Below are positions 11,301 through 26,014 of a DNA stretch of 64,000 bases, in pieces. The position numbers and the translations under genes are program-made. The stretch spans positions 148,866 to 212,865 of the forward strand of contig JAQGDQ010000400.1 of the NCBI GenBank assembly GCA_030141605.1. The letters are read 5' to 3'. The notes under the pieces were generated by a model. It saw only the letters and a program-made list of their open reading frames with translations. It was not told the origin of the DNA and made no database searches. Source of the stretch: Tubiluchus corallicola. Taxonomy: Eukaryota > Priapulida > Priapulimorpha > Priapulimorphida > Tubiluchidae. Each line of letters begins with the position of its first letter. Positions within the stretch are counted from its first letter, which is position 1.

Positions 11301-14300
11301 AGTTATAATAGTAACACTGGTAGAGTAGCGTAGCGGGCGGGTGATGCTCGCCTTGTGTCATCATTTTCTAGTTTAAGCTTTCTCTGAGTTAGAGAGAGGG
11401 AGGTTGCTCTCGAGTCAGCTAAGTTTCTCTTGTGCGTCGTGCGTGCAAGCCGATCATGGATTTACTTTCCAGAGCGCTGATGCTGTTGCCAAGGCGACGA
11501 GATGCTATTCATTAAACTCGTTATTTTCACAAGGCTTGCAACACTTACATTCATGATGTGATTATTAGGACTAAACTATAAGAAGTGTGAACAAGCTAAT
11601 GGGATAAATGTGGAAAATTGCTGCTATGCCAGTATGATTGTTGTATTGTTGTACGTGCATATGTTTATATGTTAATTACGTTTCTCCATTTTGGGTGTTT
11701 GCAAGTAGGAGGTCACTGCTTGGATTTAACGACATAGGTTGTGACTTTGATTATAGAACATTGAAAATAACGTTTTGTTTGTTTATACTAATAAAATGTC
11801 TCACAGCTATCTTTTTTGCTAAATATAAGTGTTTAAGATTTTAGGTGCATAAAGATCTAGATTCAGAACAATGCATAGACTTTTTTCACTTATTTAATTA
11901 CTTATTTATTATTTATTTAATTATTATTTAAATGTGTAGCATAATAAATTGGATTTGTGTTTCACAAATTCAGTGTTTGAAAGGATTATGTACGCTCATT
12001 TAGCAAAAATCCTTATCGACATTCATGTTTTTTATTACTATACATGAATTTTCGTTATGCACACTATTATGACTGACAAGATAAAAATGATAAAGTTTTT
12101 AAACTTTGAAAGAAATCCTTGTTGATAATCAAGCCACAGACGTCGACATTTTGTCGCTTTCTTACGTTTTTATTCTAAGTAATTTTTAATTTATAACTAT
12201 TGTGCTAGGTTATAAATAGGATGGTATATGGCATTATTTAGCGAGTGAACATTTTTACATCAGCAAGTGAAAAGGCATAAAATTTGAAGATGATTTAAAC
12301 TAAATTATCTGATGTTTGCTGGAAGCTACGACCTGTTTTAAAGTACAAAATGTTGATATGTTGGTGTCACTGCATTATAACTCGAATTTCTGAGAAACGG
12401 TTTTAACGGAAGTCTAAGAAGGGCAAGCATGCTTGGTTTGCTCTCTAAGAAATTATAAAAATGTAGATGAAACATCAGCTTTTGTCCAGTTCTGGATTGT
12501 TATGAAATACGAAATAGTCCAGCAATATCGTAGTCCAAATCATTTTTTAAACGCTATTTATTTTGCTTTTAATTTTCCATGTACGCTGGTGATTAGTTAA
12601 CATGAGTTAAAGTGTGGAGCTTTAGGTGCTTTTTCTGCTGTACTGAACGCTGCTTTGCACGTAGGAGTGTTTCAAGTACAGTGTGTAGCTACTGTATGGT
12701 ACACTAATCTGTTACGTAACCAAGGGCATCACTCGCACGTCCTACAGCCCAGCAACTTGTTTACGTAACTTACAACTTTGCAGAGGCACTTACTGACCCA
12801 GTAATAAATAACTGCAGTAGCTAACTAACGCAAAATACTTCGCCGTCGGTTAGCAAACGTTTGACCAGTGATGTGGCGCTAATAGAGGGCTTTTTGTTTA
12901 GTGGCTTTTTGCTTTATTATTTCTTGTAAACACAGTTTATTATCAGTGTTGTTAGTTATAAGTTACTAATAAAATAAATTAACGAGTTCGTCACACGAAG
13001 AAATGTCAATTTTTTCATTTGGTTTTTTGTTAAAATAAATTCCATGAATTCGTGCTTCTGTTACCTATATTTCTGGGACTCCTGCATTAATTGTGTATTA
13101 TATAGGTTTTTTTCGTACAGTTTTGTCTATAGTTGTGCTTGTTTCTGTTGTATAGCGCTCATAGTGTAAATAAAATAAAAAACTAAACAGTTCTTTATAC
13201 TGTTAGTAAAGTATAAGCTTTTTGGCTTGGCAATAACATTACGTTCAGTGCCATAAAATTACACATTTCACATTTTCGTTGAACACTGTGTTTTACCAAA
13301 GCTGGAGTAAATTGAAATATTGTAATTTTCACATTAAAATTACAACAAGATAATCTATGCAAGAACCATATTGTGGAGATTAGAAGTCATAACAAGATAG
13401 TCTATGCTAGAACCATATTGTGGAGATTAGAAGTCATAACTTGGACACTGAGCTCCTCACGTCTTAGGCTTATGTATTGCATTTTTTTGATATGTCGAAA
13501 GTTGAACTCGTTTTACAACTGTAAGATCACATTTGACAGTTTTTTCCAGCGTTGCTTTAAACTTAATTAATGAAAAGCGATGATATTGGAACAAAAATAC
13601 AGTTCATCTTTACAGAAATACGATTAATGGCTTATGTATGGGAGATACAACTGAAATGTAAGATAATGTAGTAATGTAGCGATGATCTTGGAACAAAAAT
13701 ACAGTTCATCTGTACAGAAATACGATTAATGGCTTATGTATGGGAGGTATAACTGAAATGTAAGAATGTAATTATGTATTGATGTAGCGACCTACTGAAC
13801 CTAGTGTCGTAGACTCACGCTGGAGTTACACACTGGAGGTCTTTAAAATGTCACCGTCCACAACATGCAGTGTAGCAGGGAGGCAGAAGATCTATTTCTT
13901 GACCAATAGATGACTTCTAATCTGTAGAAGATGCATACAGAATGTTACAGCATGTCACAAAATGAAGATCAGTGTCACCCATTTATAAATATGTATAATG
14001 TGACTTGCATTTAAAACATCAGCAAAATGTTGAACATCAACAGTCTTGACTGAGGTCAAAGGTCATATCAGGGTTGTCGCTAAACTGCGCATGTGCGAAA
14101 ATTTGCCTTTGTGTGGTCGTAAGGCGACAGTCTTAATTAATTAACTTCGTCCAGGAGAAAATTAATGCAAAATGTTACAAATTATCTGCACAGTGTACTT
14201 AATCAGCTTTCTTATTTTAAAATTAAAGGTCGCTGTAAATAAAATCGTGAGTAAAAAGTCAAACCGATGACTTAATTCATCTTCATGGAATATTGTTCCT

Positions 14301-14680
14301 CTGCAATATGCGAGGCAGCAAGGAAGCTTTCAGTTCTTGTATTATAATTTGGATAAGTTAATTTCTGTCTCACTTGTAAATTAAGACTAGTTAAATTGTT
14401 TTTGTGAATTATATAATCAATTTGCCTCTTTTTGCTCTTTTATGGTAAAAATAACTGCTAATACTTCTGCAAAGTACAATGTTTTTCGCCAATCACTAGT
14501 TCTTATCATAAATATCGGTTATTATTGTCATTGCTGTCGCCGTTGGTGTACAGTTTCCTTACATTAATGTCGGCTTTACTATTATGGTAAGTGACTGTAT
14601 GGCAGCATCCAGCTTGGTGTACTTGGCATATGGTGATCATGTTTACTCATATCACGGCTAGTATATTTTCTTTTACGCAG
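11301..14680 (+). other. Probable first intron / 5' flank of MEF2
   Basis: It holds two small direct duplications: about 48 bp twice at 13343-13440 and about 103 bp twice at 13576-13780. Another GC-richer patch lies at 11330-11510. No coding exon is seen. It ends in a pyrimidine-rich acceptor (tatattttcttttacgcag, AG at 14679-14680). Confidence 0.45.
13343..13780. repeat. Two recent local tandem duplications
   Basis: A ~48-bp unit (ending GTGGAGATTAGAAGTCATAAC) occurs twice at 13343-13440. A ~103-bp unit (starting AGCGATGAT and containing ACAGTTCATCTTTACAG) occurs twice at 13576-13780. Copies are nearly identical, so the duplications are young. Confidence 0.85.
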
Positions 14681-14778
14681 CGCCAAGGGGCCAACACGAA
14701 CACACGAAAAGCAGCCAGCTGACCTCGAACATTTCGAGGGATCGTGAAGCAGCAGCATCAGCATAAACGCCACAAAAC

Positions 14779-14832
14779 ATGGGCCGAAAAAAGATCCAGA
14801 TATCCCGGATCGGGGACGAGCGAAACAGACAG
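14779..14832 (+). CDS. Mef2: MEF2 coding exon 1 (start of the MADS box)
   Basis: Encodes residues 1-18, MGRKKIQISRIGDERNRQ, the invariant N-terminus of MEF2 MADS-box transcription factors. This segment contacts the DNA minor groove at YTA(A/T)4TAR sites. The start is secure: an in-frame TAA lies 15 bases upstream (14764-14766), and MGRKK is the universal MEF2 start. The exon begins at about 14681 after an acceptor, so 98 bases of 5' UTR are in this exon. The donor is CAG|GTAAGG at 14833. The only difference from vertebrate MEF2 is glycine at position 12 and serine at 9, both within the range seen in the family. Introns after residues 18 and 86 match the positions found in other animal MEF2 genes. 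Confidence 0.97.
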
Positions 14833-15025
14833 GTAAGGAGATGCCATCGGAAAAAAAACTTTTGGGTCAGAAACAAGAAGTGAACAAAAATATTCACTGG
14901 GTTTGCTGGGTTTTTTCTAGCATAAACTGATATGAGTTGAAGTGGTTGGTTGCAGATAGGGTGGTTGCAACTTGCAACAGGACTTAAGCGTTTCCTATTA
15001 TTAAAGACAGTCCTCCAGTACTAAG

Positions 15026-16185
15026 CAATGACTTTACACAGGTAACATGTCCCGGATGCCGGTGTGACAGATACAGGTAAGATGTCCCGGATGCCGGTGT
15101 GGCAGGTAAAGTCGCTCGGAAATAGTCTGGTGGTAGTCATCCATCCATTTATAACCCAGGCTGGGAAAATACCCTCGCCTCATGTACGTTTGCAATCTGG
15201 AAAAGTGACCAAGTAGTAAAGAAACAAGAGGGGATTTCAGAAATGATTGATACTTTGGTTCTTACGTCCGTTCCGTTTCATTTAATGCTCAGTTTCATTT
15301 ACATCTACAGGAGATTTAGATTTGTTGCAATGATGGCAGTCGTTGTAGTTAGTCTCTGCTTCTCGTATCTTGTGAATTATTTATGTTCATTTCTGTTTCA
15401 CCCATAATTAATTGCGATTACCCTAAATTGATTTTATTTTATAAGCAAGGTTTTGTTTTAATTTACAAAAGAGGAAAAACCAACATTCGGAGAAAAATTA
15501 ACGTTCAAATATTAATGGTATTGTTATATATAAAAAAATTCGAGACTTTCTGTGTGATTGCTGATATCCGTCTAAGCAAAAACAATGTGGAACTTGACCG
15601 TTTCATGCAATTTCCTGTTCTATTCATTACTCAGTGTGAATTTTAATGATTTGATGTTTACATACACCTTTGTGATGCTGCTGGTTTATTTGCGCATGTG
15701 TGACCTAACAATTGTGATATCATAAGCTTTGAAGCACCCAGCAGGTAGTCATAATCAAAGGGCTTAGCCGTGTAGGTGATGAAAATATTACCCAATATGA
15801 TAATGCGTTTATTAAGCACCTGTAGCACTGTTTACACATTCTTATCATATTTCTGACAAACGTGTTTTCAGTGTGAGTCTCACCTTGTGTTTGTTTATTG
15901 CTGTTGTGAAAAGTCTAGTTCAAGTCCACTGGTCTTTAATAGTTCAAGATAAACATTGGCATAGATAAACTTTAATCGAACACGTCATTTAAAACTATCC
16001 ATGTGCAGTGTCACCACGCTGAGGTGTATCTGTGTAGAAATAACTCAGTGGCAGCTAATATACCAATGTCTAACGAAGTAATGACCTTACACAGGTAACA
16101 TGTCGGGATGCCGGTGTGGCAGATAAGGTCACTCTGGTGGTCATCCATCCATTTATGATCCAGGCTGGGAAAATGCTCTTGCTTC
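15026..16185. repeat. Two related dispersed-repeat blocks
   Basis: Blocks at 15026-15180 and 16078-16185 share the series TTACACAGGTAACATGTC, GGATGCCGGTGTGGCAG, GGTCATCCATCCATTTAT and CCAGGCTGGGAAAAT. The first block carries an extra internal 35-bp duplication (GATGTCCCGGATGCCGGTGTG). A partial relative in the opposite orientation lies near 27283-27320. I infer a low-copy interspersed repeat of unknown class. Confidence 0.7.
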
Positions 16186-17284
16186 CGGTTCTGGTCACAA
16201 CAGAGCTTTGTCGTATCATTAACAATCTGAGCTCGGGTTTGATTGGGCAGATGAGATGAGAAATGTACATGCACAAAATCTGACAAACGTTACTTACATG
16301 AAAATGAGTTTCGTCTTAGTTTGTGCGTAGTTTGTCATTAGTCGTCGTATTAGTGCTTCTTATTTCCATTTCATCAAACCCCCTTGATCATTCTGCTGGT
16401 AAAATGATATAGTCATTACTGACATAAGCCATTAGTGTTTTGTATTACTGCCTTCATATGCCCGTCAGGCAATCCCAAAATAAACAGGTTTTTTTCGCCT
16501 CTCTGATTTCAACCATTTTTTCTCTTTCTACTTGTGTATTTAGTCCAATTACAGGAACTTGACATTGTTCGGTGTAATTTACTGCGTATTTTCCCGATTA
16601 GTATTGCATTTTTTGACCTTTTTCTGTCTTAGTAATATATTGTTGTTTTTCTTTTTGTTCCGGGGGATTTCTTATTTTATTAGTAGGTTGTAATACTGAC
16701 TGTGAAATGATTTCACACATCTTTGTTTCCACGCTATCAAAGTGGAACAGAGTCCCAGCATTAATTCTGAAGACACTTATTACTAGATTGTTTAATTTTG
16801 TGCGCACCCTAGCGGTGACTTCACTATTGACTGTCTTCCCACAATTCTAGCGTACATTTAAATTGATATTTTGAAGGCGTGTGTATTACTTGGCAAATTT
16901 CCAGTGAGTTTCCTGCGTGCGTCATTGTAATTTCCCGCGACTTCTCGCATAATATAGAAGCCGCCGGCTTGCCTTTTACGGGAGATTGATCATTTTCATT
17001 AATGTCTGTAAATAATAATCATTACCAGATCATTATTGTAATGGTAACTGAACAAAGTATACCTACGTGTTCTTAACGAGGAAGTCTTTATCTCAGACAA
17101 CGAGGTTTCGCTTTTCTTTTGGCTGAGTAAATATATAAGTCTCTCCACTGCAGTGTAATGGGAGCAGTTTAAAACACAAGAAAACCCTTTAGTTAGATAA
17201 ATCTACAATAAATCGTTTTGAAATTTTGCGTCATTTACATGCTGCCTTATTTTATACGTAGAGATTTTTTATTAACACTAACGC

Positions 17285-17710
17285 TGTGTATAAAACTTGA
17301 AAATTTGAACTCCAGCAATTACCGTTAGGCACGGCCATTTTGACGGTAGGTCGTTTGAAACAGTTTAGATAACCATTGTGCAAACTTTTAAAAAATAATC
17401 ATAGCATTCGTAGCACACACTTTGCTAACTCCGCAAACGTATAAATTACTGTATTTTGTCAAGAAGATTAGAAATACGTTTTTTTGATGAGTCAGTGATA
17501 CACACTGGGAAGGTGGTTAGGTGACGTAATACCGGTTGCTGTGAATATTTTAAATTACTAAGAATTTTCTTTTCTAGTTACGTAAGTCTATCAAGCAGGT
17601 AATCGTGATGCTAAATAACATAATTTTGTATGGAAAGCTTTTGGACATACATTCTAAAATGGCCTTTTCTTCCCACTTAACTGATATTGTCCCAGACGTG
17701 ACAGCAAACG
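17285..17710 (+). repeat. Degenerate copy of the long-TIR element family
   Basis: It shares an ordered series of matches with the left arm of the 37911-39520 element read in reverse: CCGTTAGGC, GCCATTTTGAC, CATTCGTAGC, CTAGTTACGTAAGT, CAGGTAA and GCCTTTTCTTCCC. It lacks the terminal 200 bp, so it is truncated. Confidence 0.7.
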
Positions 17711-18430
17711 TACCAGGCATGTGATCCATCATTGCATAATAATTAATGGTAACTACTACTAAGAATTACAGTAAACGATTATTTTTTTTCAGATTTATCT
17801 TTTCGAAATCTTAATGAAATAAAAGTTTGTGGCTTTGTTTTAATGATGTGAATATGATTCATGCAATTATTTCAGCTTTGAAATTTTTAATTTGTTTTTA
17901 TCGTTTGCTAGGCCCAAACTGAAAATAAAAATGGCAGCTATTACTTTTATAAAAAGGTGTATTTTTAACGAAGACTATCACTAATATTTTTACCTTTACT
18001 GACATTTCAAATTTATCTGGTTCAGAATAGTTTCACTCTTGTTATGCACTTTTAAGTTGTCTGTTACTTTAAATTTTGCTAATGCGTACCTTATTTTCAA
18101 CTTTTAAATTAGTAATATTGCAAATTAGCTTATTTTAACAAGTGCTTCATTATTAAATATTTCGTATTGTAAAGAAGCCATTGAGAATGGTAACTTATGA
18201 GAATAAAAGGAGCTTTACTTACTGATCAGTCACCAATATTGAACCATATTTTTATTCGTTGACTTTAATGGTGACTACATAAGCATTTTGTGTAGTACTA
18301 GTTTTATTTTATTCATTTATTGTTGAAATAAGAATAGCCTTGGCGTAATTTAAACTTTATGGTAAACTTTCATCCTAAATGAACCATTATTCGTACATTA
18401 ATATTTTCCAACAGCCATTTTCTACTAATA

Positions 18431-18726
18431 TCTAATGTAATCTTGTAGTAAAACTTGTCAGCTTGTGTAGGTATAGTCAATTCTTACGGTAGATGTTACC
18501 AATGTCTAATGTAATCTTGTAGTAAAACTTGTCAGCTTATGTAGTTATAATCAATTCTTACTGTAGATGTTACTAATGTCTAATGTAATCTTGTAGTAAA
18601 ACTTGTCAGCTTATGTAGCTATTGTCAATTCTTACTGTAAATGTTACTAATGTCTAATGTAATCCTGTAGTAAAACTTGTCAGCTTGTGTAGTTATAGTC
18701 TATTCTTACTGTAAATGCTTTTGTAA
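18431..18726 (+). repeat. 74-bp tandem repeat, 4 units
   Basis: Units begin TCTAATGTAATC(T/C)TGTAG at 18431, 18505, 18579 and 18653, a constant 74-bp period. Units differ by a few bases. It lies wholly inside the MEF2 intron. Confidence 0.93.
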
Positions 18727-20320
18727 ATAGTGTATAAAGTCTGTTGTGGTGAGGATCCTAAATCATGTTGTTCTAACTGTCTCATCCAATCCTATAATAA
18801 ATTATGTTTAAACTAACTAAATGAACCATTCGTTTTGGGCATGCATTTTTGCGAAAGTCTTTTATTGCGCTTTTACAAAGCTTGAAGAAATGTCAAGAAA
18901 TGTCCAAATTTTCTTTAAATAGAAAATAAAAACGACTTTCTTATAGAACGATTACATGAATATTCATATCAGTATTCATTCTCATGTTATATAGTACACG
19001 TCTGTAGAGTGATGGAAAGGGCAAACATCCATGTTAACTCTTACTCACTCAGTCAGTTTACAACATCTTTGTTGCTTCTTCACTTAAAAGCACCTCCTCC
19101 ATTGGGGCCGTGTGCTGTAGATAATCCCTGCAAAAACATGCTTCTGTGTTTTCCCTCTCTGGAGATCTCACTCATCCCGTCGTGGAGATAACATCTGGTC
19201 TCATGCCCCCCATCTGACAGCATTGTTTTAAGCTGGTTGTTAACACGCTCCCCGGTGGGCTTTCAAGTCTCCTGTTTGTCTCCTCCTGAATGCCAGTAGA
19301 CAACCCAGGTTTTACAGCTCTTGTGGTTCTATTGTCGTTTGAAACAAAGCCTGTTCACTTTTACTGGTCTAGTTGGGTAAGTGAGAGTTTGAGTGGATAA
19401 CAGGATCCAGTAGCATCAGCTCGTCATTTGTAGTTGCGTTTTCTGTGAAGGATAGGTGAAATACTACAATGGTTTTGTAGTTTGGGGGTTAAACTGCAGC
19501 TGAAATAAGTCGGGTTAGGTGTGCTTATTGGCCTTGTCGAGCAAAAAAACACCACAGTCAAACTATTTTAATGTTTTTCCATCCAAGCTTCCACACAGTT
19601 ATATTTATTGATAAAATGCACTAAAGTTTAAGACAAACAATTAATTAACAAATTAAAGTTGTGAAACGTTTAAGGAAGTTTTAAATTTTGCGAATAATTA
19701 AATTATTCGTTTCAGTATTGAATAAGTAGGAAAGTTTTTATAAATTAATTTGAAAATTTGGCCATAATAACAGAATCAAATTTCTCATTCGTAAGGTTTT
19801 CGGTTCAATTCCTAAAATAGGAATTACCAGATTTTTCTCTGCTAGATTAGACTTCTTCTTGTCAGAATTATAACAGCCTTCCTAACACATATGTGCAATT
19901 TTTGTGTTTTATTCCTGTAGATGTTATTGAAATTGATGTATATAGACAATTTTTTATTTGTCTTTAATAATGGTCTCATTAAACGTTTTCTGGGTATTTT
20001 GTGCAGTTCGTTGAGAGGGGATCTATAAGCACCTGAATGAGGCTGAGACACCCATCCCAGTTCAGTGTCTCATCCCAAAAAATTATCCTTAATCATGAGT
20101 CGAATTTTGGTCCTGCCACAACTGTCTGCATTTAGTGAGCTATTGAGCCCTGTCATCAGGTGACTTCCGGTTCTGGTTTGCAGAATACCAAAAAAGTTTG
20201 CCCACCTTAAATGCTTTTCCTAGACTTTTCCTAGATTTTCATTATTAATTATTGCAGTAACAATAACTCGTTGATGATTTTTCTGCCTGCTGTAACCAGC
20301 CATTTGATGTAAACAACTAA

Positions 20321-21785
<1,465 letters not shown>

Positions 21786-22195
21786 CAGTGTTCTCTCACT
21801 ACTTCGCGGTTCGTTTATCGGGGTCTCGCTGTTTCACGGGTTTTTGCGGTACTCCGTCTAAAGTATTTTTGCACATGCGTAGTACGTATTGTACAGTAAT
21901 GAATAGATTTGATGAATTTTGCATAAAATATTATAAATCATAAATAATTAGCATTTACAGTAAATAGTGCATTTATTCGGCGGATGAATACACACCAAAA
22001 ACGAAATGTAGTATTTGCGCCCGCTTGAGATGTTACTTACCGATATGAGATTCTACACAATACACGATTGGTTGATTGATGGAATGTAAAATAATGTATA
22101 ACTACTAAAATAAGTACAGCGTCCCTACTTCGCGGAAATTCGCTTATCGCGGGTGGGCCTGGAACGGAACACCCGCGATAAGCGAAGGAACACTG
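21786..22195. mobile_element. pogo/Tigger-like MITE (copy 2, ~410 bp)
   Basis: The ends are CAGTGTTCTCTCACTACTTC and, inverted, GCGAAGGAACACTG, with TA on both sides (21784-21785, 22196-22197). Internal tracts (TTCGCGGTTCGTTTATCG, GCGTAGTACGTATTGTACAG, TAAGCGAAGG) match copy 1 at 1065-1703 in the opposite orientation, with an internal deletion of about 230 bp. There is no coding capacity. Confidence 0.85.
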
Positions 22196-22591
22196 TACTG
22201 CAGTACTCGAGAAACACTTTTAGGTGCTTAAACAAAAATTCGTGGTTACAATTAGCCCTGGACATGTCCTCGACTCGTCTGTTTCACCCATTTTGCATTC
22301 CAGCACTCTTGTAGCAGTGTTTGTAAGTTGTCGAAGGAAAGTGGTATATTTTTGCTTGAAATAATTTGGTAAATATTCAATCAGGTTAAGCAATCAGTCT
22401 GGGTCTAAAACTTTGCATTCACTAAATACATGAGCAGAGTACTGCTACTATACCTTCTTGATATAACAGTTGTGACATAAAACAACTACTCCATTTCAAT
22501 TTTTCTGTTATTTTTATCTTTTAATTTCATTACTTTAAATCTCATTTGTTTGTATCTTCGTTCTTCACCACAGACATTTGATTAGAAGAAT

Positions 22592-23170
22592 CGCTATCTT
22601 TAAAGGAAGACAGGATGATTTTTCATATACTATCCCATTTTCAAGTCCGATAAAAATATACGTTTTAACACAATTAGTACTGCAAAAGTGTTTCTGATAA
22701 TTAAATAATTGATTAATACCTTAATTAACGGCGGGCAAGCCCAACTATTGATGACATCACAAACTAACATAATTTGCAATAGCAAAAAATATTGTGCGAG
22801 TGTGTTGCACGTGGTTGTGAAACTGAAAATTGAAGTATAATGCTACTGTAAAGTATTCAGTGTGTTGTACTAAAACTAGGCAAGTTTTAAGATAAAAATT
22901 CAAATTTCAAATTTACCGCTGTGCTCACGCATGAGCTGTCGAACGTGTATAGTTTGTCACAAACTAACACATCTGAACTGAGAGGTACAGCACCTGTTTT
23001 TGTGCAATGCGTTTCCGAAATGCAGGCGCTAGTGCCCGTCTAACTAGCGAATGGCGAAATGCATGTAACAGCGAAGAACTAGTGGCGCGAACGTGAAATT
23101 GTGTTTGTGTGGTAATAATTCTTTCACGTAAGTCATTTTTGAAAAAATAGTATGTTTCCTTTCAATATTT
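22592..23170. mobile_element. Possible divergent TTAAAGGA-type MITE
   Basis: The left end (TTTAAAGGAAGACAGGATGATT, near 22598) followed by CCCATTTTCAAGTCCGATAAAAATATACG parallels the left end of the element at 26015 (AAAGAAAGACAGGACGATTG, ACTGTCCAAAGTATAC). Both also share a run of the type 'catcacaaactaac'. The right end could not be placed. Confidence 0.4.
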
Positions 23171-24367
23171 TAAAGAGTAGATTGTTTTGACCTACGGTTT
23201 AAGATTGGGTCCGATTTTGCTTTAACTGTACTTATAGAATTAGGCCTACTTGAATTGTTCTTGCAATTGAATGCACATCATAAATTGGAACACAGCCAAA
23301 CTGAAGAAAGTTATAGCTGTTGTAAAATAGCTTCACTATGTTGCAAGAGGACACTCATCTGACCATGTGGTTGATTCTGTTAGGACCATAACTTAGTGTA
23401 AATGAAACACCAAGGATGTACCTGTTTTCTTGTTTGAAGTAGGGGACATGCCCTGTATTGAAAGGAGTTGTAAATGGGGTTTGAGATTCAAAAATGCCTA
23501 CCTGTTGAGCGCTCTGGTGTACCTATTTATGATTTTGAAAAAAATATTTGAAAAACTAAGGTATCTCGAATAAAATTGGTAATATATTGGCTTACAAGCG
23601 CTTGGCTGTAAGAGGACCTTACCTGACATATTCTTCGCTTAGGAATATGAGTTTCCAGGTACGTAGTCGCGTGCTTTTTTCATAAAATTTGCTGATGATT
23701 TAAACCAACATTTCTAGCAGTCAGCAAGGCGCTTCCTTATCGTTCTGTTAGGATTTTTCAGGGAAAAGATTATTAAGATAATTAACTAGTAAAATATAAA
23801 TCGTTCTGAGGCAACAATTAGTCTTTTTGAAATGGCTACTGCCTCAAGGGAAGAAGATGGTGTGAAAATTCTGCCTTGAGGAAATTAGGTACGGCTCCTT
23901 TGGGAAGTATGTTGAATGAATTAATGTATCGTGCAAGAGCCAAACACAATCAAGGGAATGGTCATACTGTGAAAAATTCTAATTGCTTGTAAGCGAAATG
24001 AACGAAAAAGCCTGGAAAGTTGTGGTCTGATTACTAGAGGCGTAATTTAGAATTGGTGATTATGTTTATTATAATTGTACTCGCTGGTTTTCATTGTCTT
24101 TAATGTGTGTAGATTTTTGTTACGAAATATTAAAATATGTTCGTTATCGTTTATTATGTATGTATGTAATTTTGGATTATAATTTGTAACTATGTCTATT
24201 GTATATGATCGTTGTCGTTCAATGTGTCTCATGCGTTGGATTCTAAATTATATATATATATATATGTGTGAATAGGTTTAATACGTTGTAAATGCTTTTA
24301 AAAATTTTAAACATATTCCTACAAATAGAGGGAATTTATTCTGTACATAGTTTTTAAAAATAAAGAA

Positions 24368-24833
24368 TTATAATAATAATAATACTAGAGGTGCTGTAAT
24401 TTTTGCGTTAAGGACATACATGATGGCAAGTCCGTCTTGTGAGCGTGGGCGTCTTGCATATGTACTGTAGCAGTAGCGTCTATGATGCGGCTTGAAGCTC
24501 ATAAAATCTCGCTTTACTAAACACAGCCAGTTCTTCATTTCTTCCTCACCCAAGATTTGCTTACACACATCTTTTCGTTCATCATGCGTGCCTCAAGTTT
24601 ACCGTTTGTTTGCAATGCCTGAACGGTGAAGCCAGCAGCCCAGGACTGGCATTCCATCCAGTAACGTATATCCCTGCAACCTTCCTAATCTCTAACAATC
24701 GCGCGTGTACTGGCAATTCCCATCGCATATTGCAAGCTAGCGTCTGCGCAAAAATTCCAGCGAGTCGAAACCCGACTCGGGCGCAGGCCCGCTGAAAGTT
24801 TGGCTTGTTGGGTTTTTTGCCGAGTCGTATCAT
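24368..24833 (-). pseudogene. Possible decayed coding relic (unidentified)
   Basis: A GC-richer block in an AT-rich intron with two minus-strand open stretches in different frames. One runs 24833-24582 and includes QRACARVGFRLAGIFAQTLA. The other runs 24568-24368 and includes CKQILGEEEMKNWLCLVKRD and SQDGLAIMYVLNAKITAP. The second looks protein-like, perhaps a transposon C-terminus, but I cannot assign a family. A frameshift lies between them. Confidence 0.3.
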
Positions 24834-26014
24834 TTCGTAATCATTGGCTTGTCTTTAACCTAAACATCTTCCCCGTCTTCACTGATATTGTGGTTTTAAG
24901 ATCGTATGGCTTCATGAACATTGGCTTCATGAACATTGGCTCGTTGAACGGATTTTTAACGAAGTTTAACAAGATGCCCTTGAAAAACCTTACTGATAGT
25001 GTCTCAAATTTTAATTGCTTTAGTGAAACAATTGTATAGGTCTACATTTCATTCACAGTCCCCTTATACCGTGTCTTTGCGAGTCATCCATCTGCCTTTG
25101 CATGGGTAGTGACCCATATTACTGGTGTCCTCTATTACCTTAACCCCTTGACAAATTGTAAAATCATGTGTCAGTGTTATAGGCCTGTGGTAACTTTAAG
25201 CCGATTTTTGGCATGGAAGGTGCTTTCAGAATCTCCCTTCATCGTTTCTTGAATGCCAGCCGCTTGCTGCTGCTTCTTGTTTCTTCCCTGTCGTATCTAG
25301 ATGCAGATATTCTGGGTTTGTCTTTAGAACAGCATCGTTACACTGTTAACTACAATACAATTTCAAAGCAGACGTTAAGGGATGCCCTCTGAGAAGTTTG
25401 GTCACAACAAAATTAATTCGAAGAACTTTATTCTCCGAATTTGTGTTCATGTTTTCCATTACTTTTTAGGCCCTTATCTTGATTGGGCCACTGACTTTGA
25501 TTCGAGCGAAATTCAAGGTCTCAAGTTGAACTTTCGAAGGAAGCGCTGACACTTGAACTCTGAAACTATGAGCTAAACAATATTCTTTCTGCAATTTCTC
25601 TCGTCATTTTAAAATACTGATTCCGGAGGTAATACTGATCACTTATTTTGGCAGATTGATCCAGAATTGTATTAGTGAGTCAATGAGCCATCACTTCATT
25701 GTTTACATCGGTCATTTACGTTGCCATCCCGCATTGGGTCACACTATGTATGTGTGTCATTGGATCACACCGTATATGTGTGTCATTGCAACGCAGAACA
25801 CATTTATTGGTTCACCCTTGAGAAAAGCAACCTAGTTTATGATTTAGAATTTTTTAATCTTTAGCTTGTCGCTTTTGTAGCTCATTATTGACTTGGTTCA
25901 GGACGGGGCGGTGCTGTGATAAATTACCCTTTTGGAACTTTTTTCAGCATTAAATTGTGTCGTTTTTTTGTGCCGGGAAATACGATGTTTTTAAAACTCG
26001 CCTTTTCTGATGTG

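Noticed and set aside
14582-14897. Minus-strand open frames over MEF2 exon 1
   Set aside because: Antisense shadows of the MADS-box exon and its 5' UTR.
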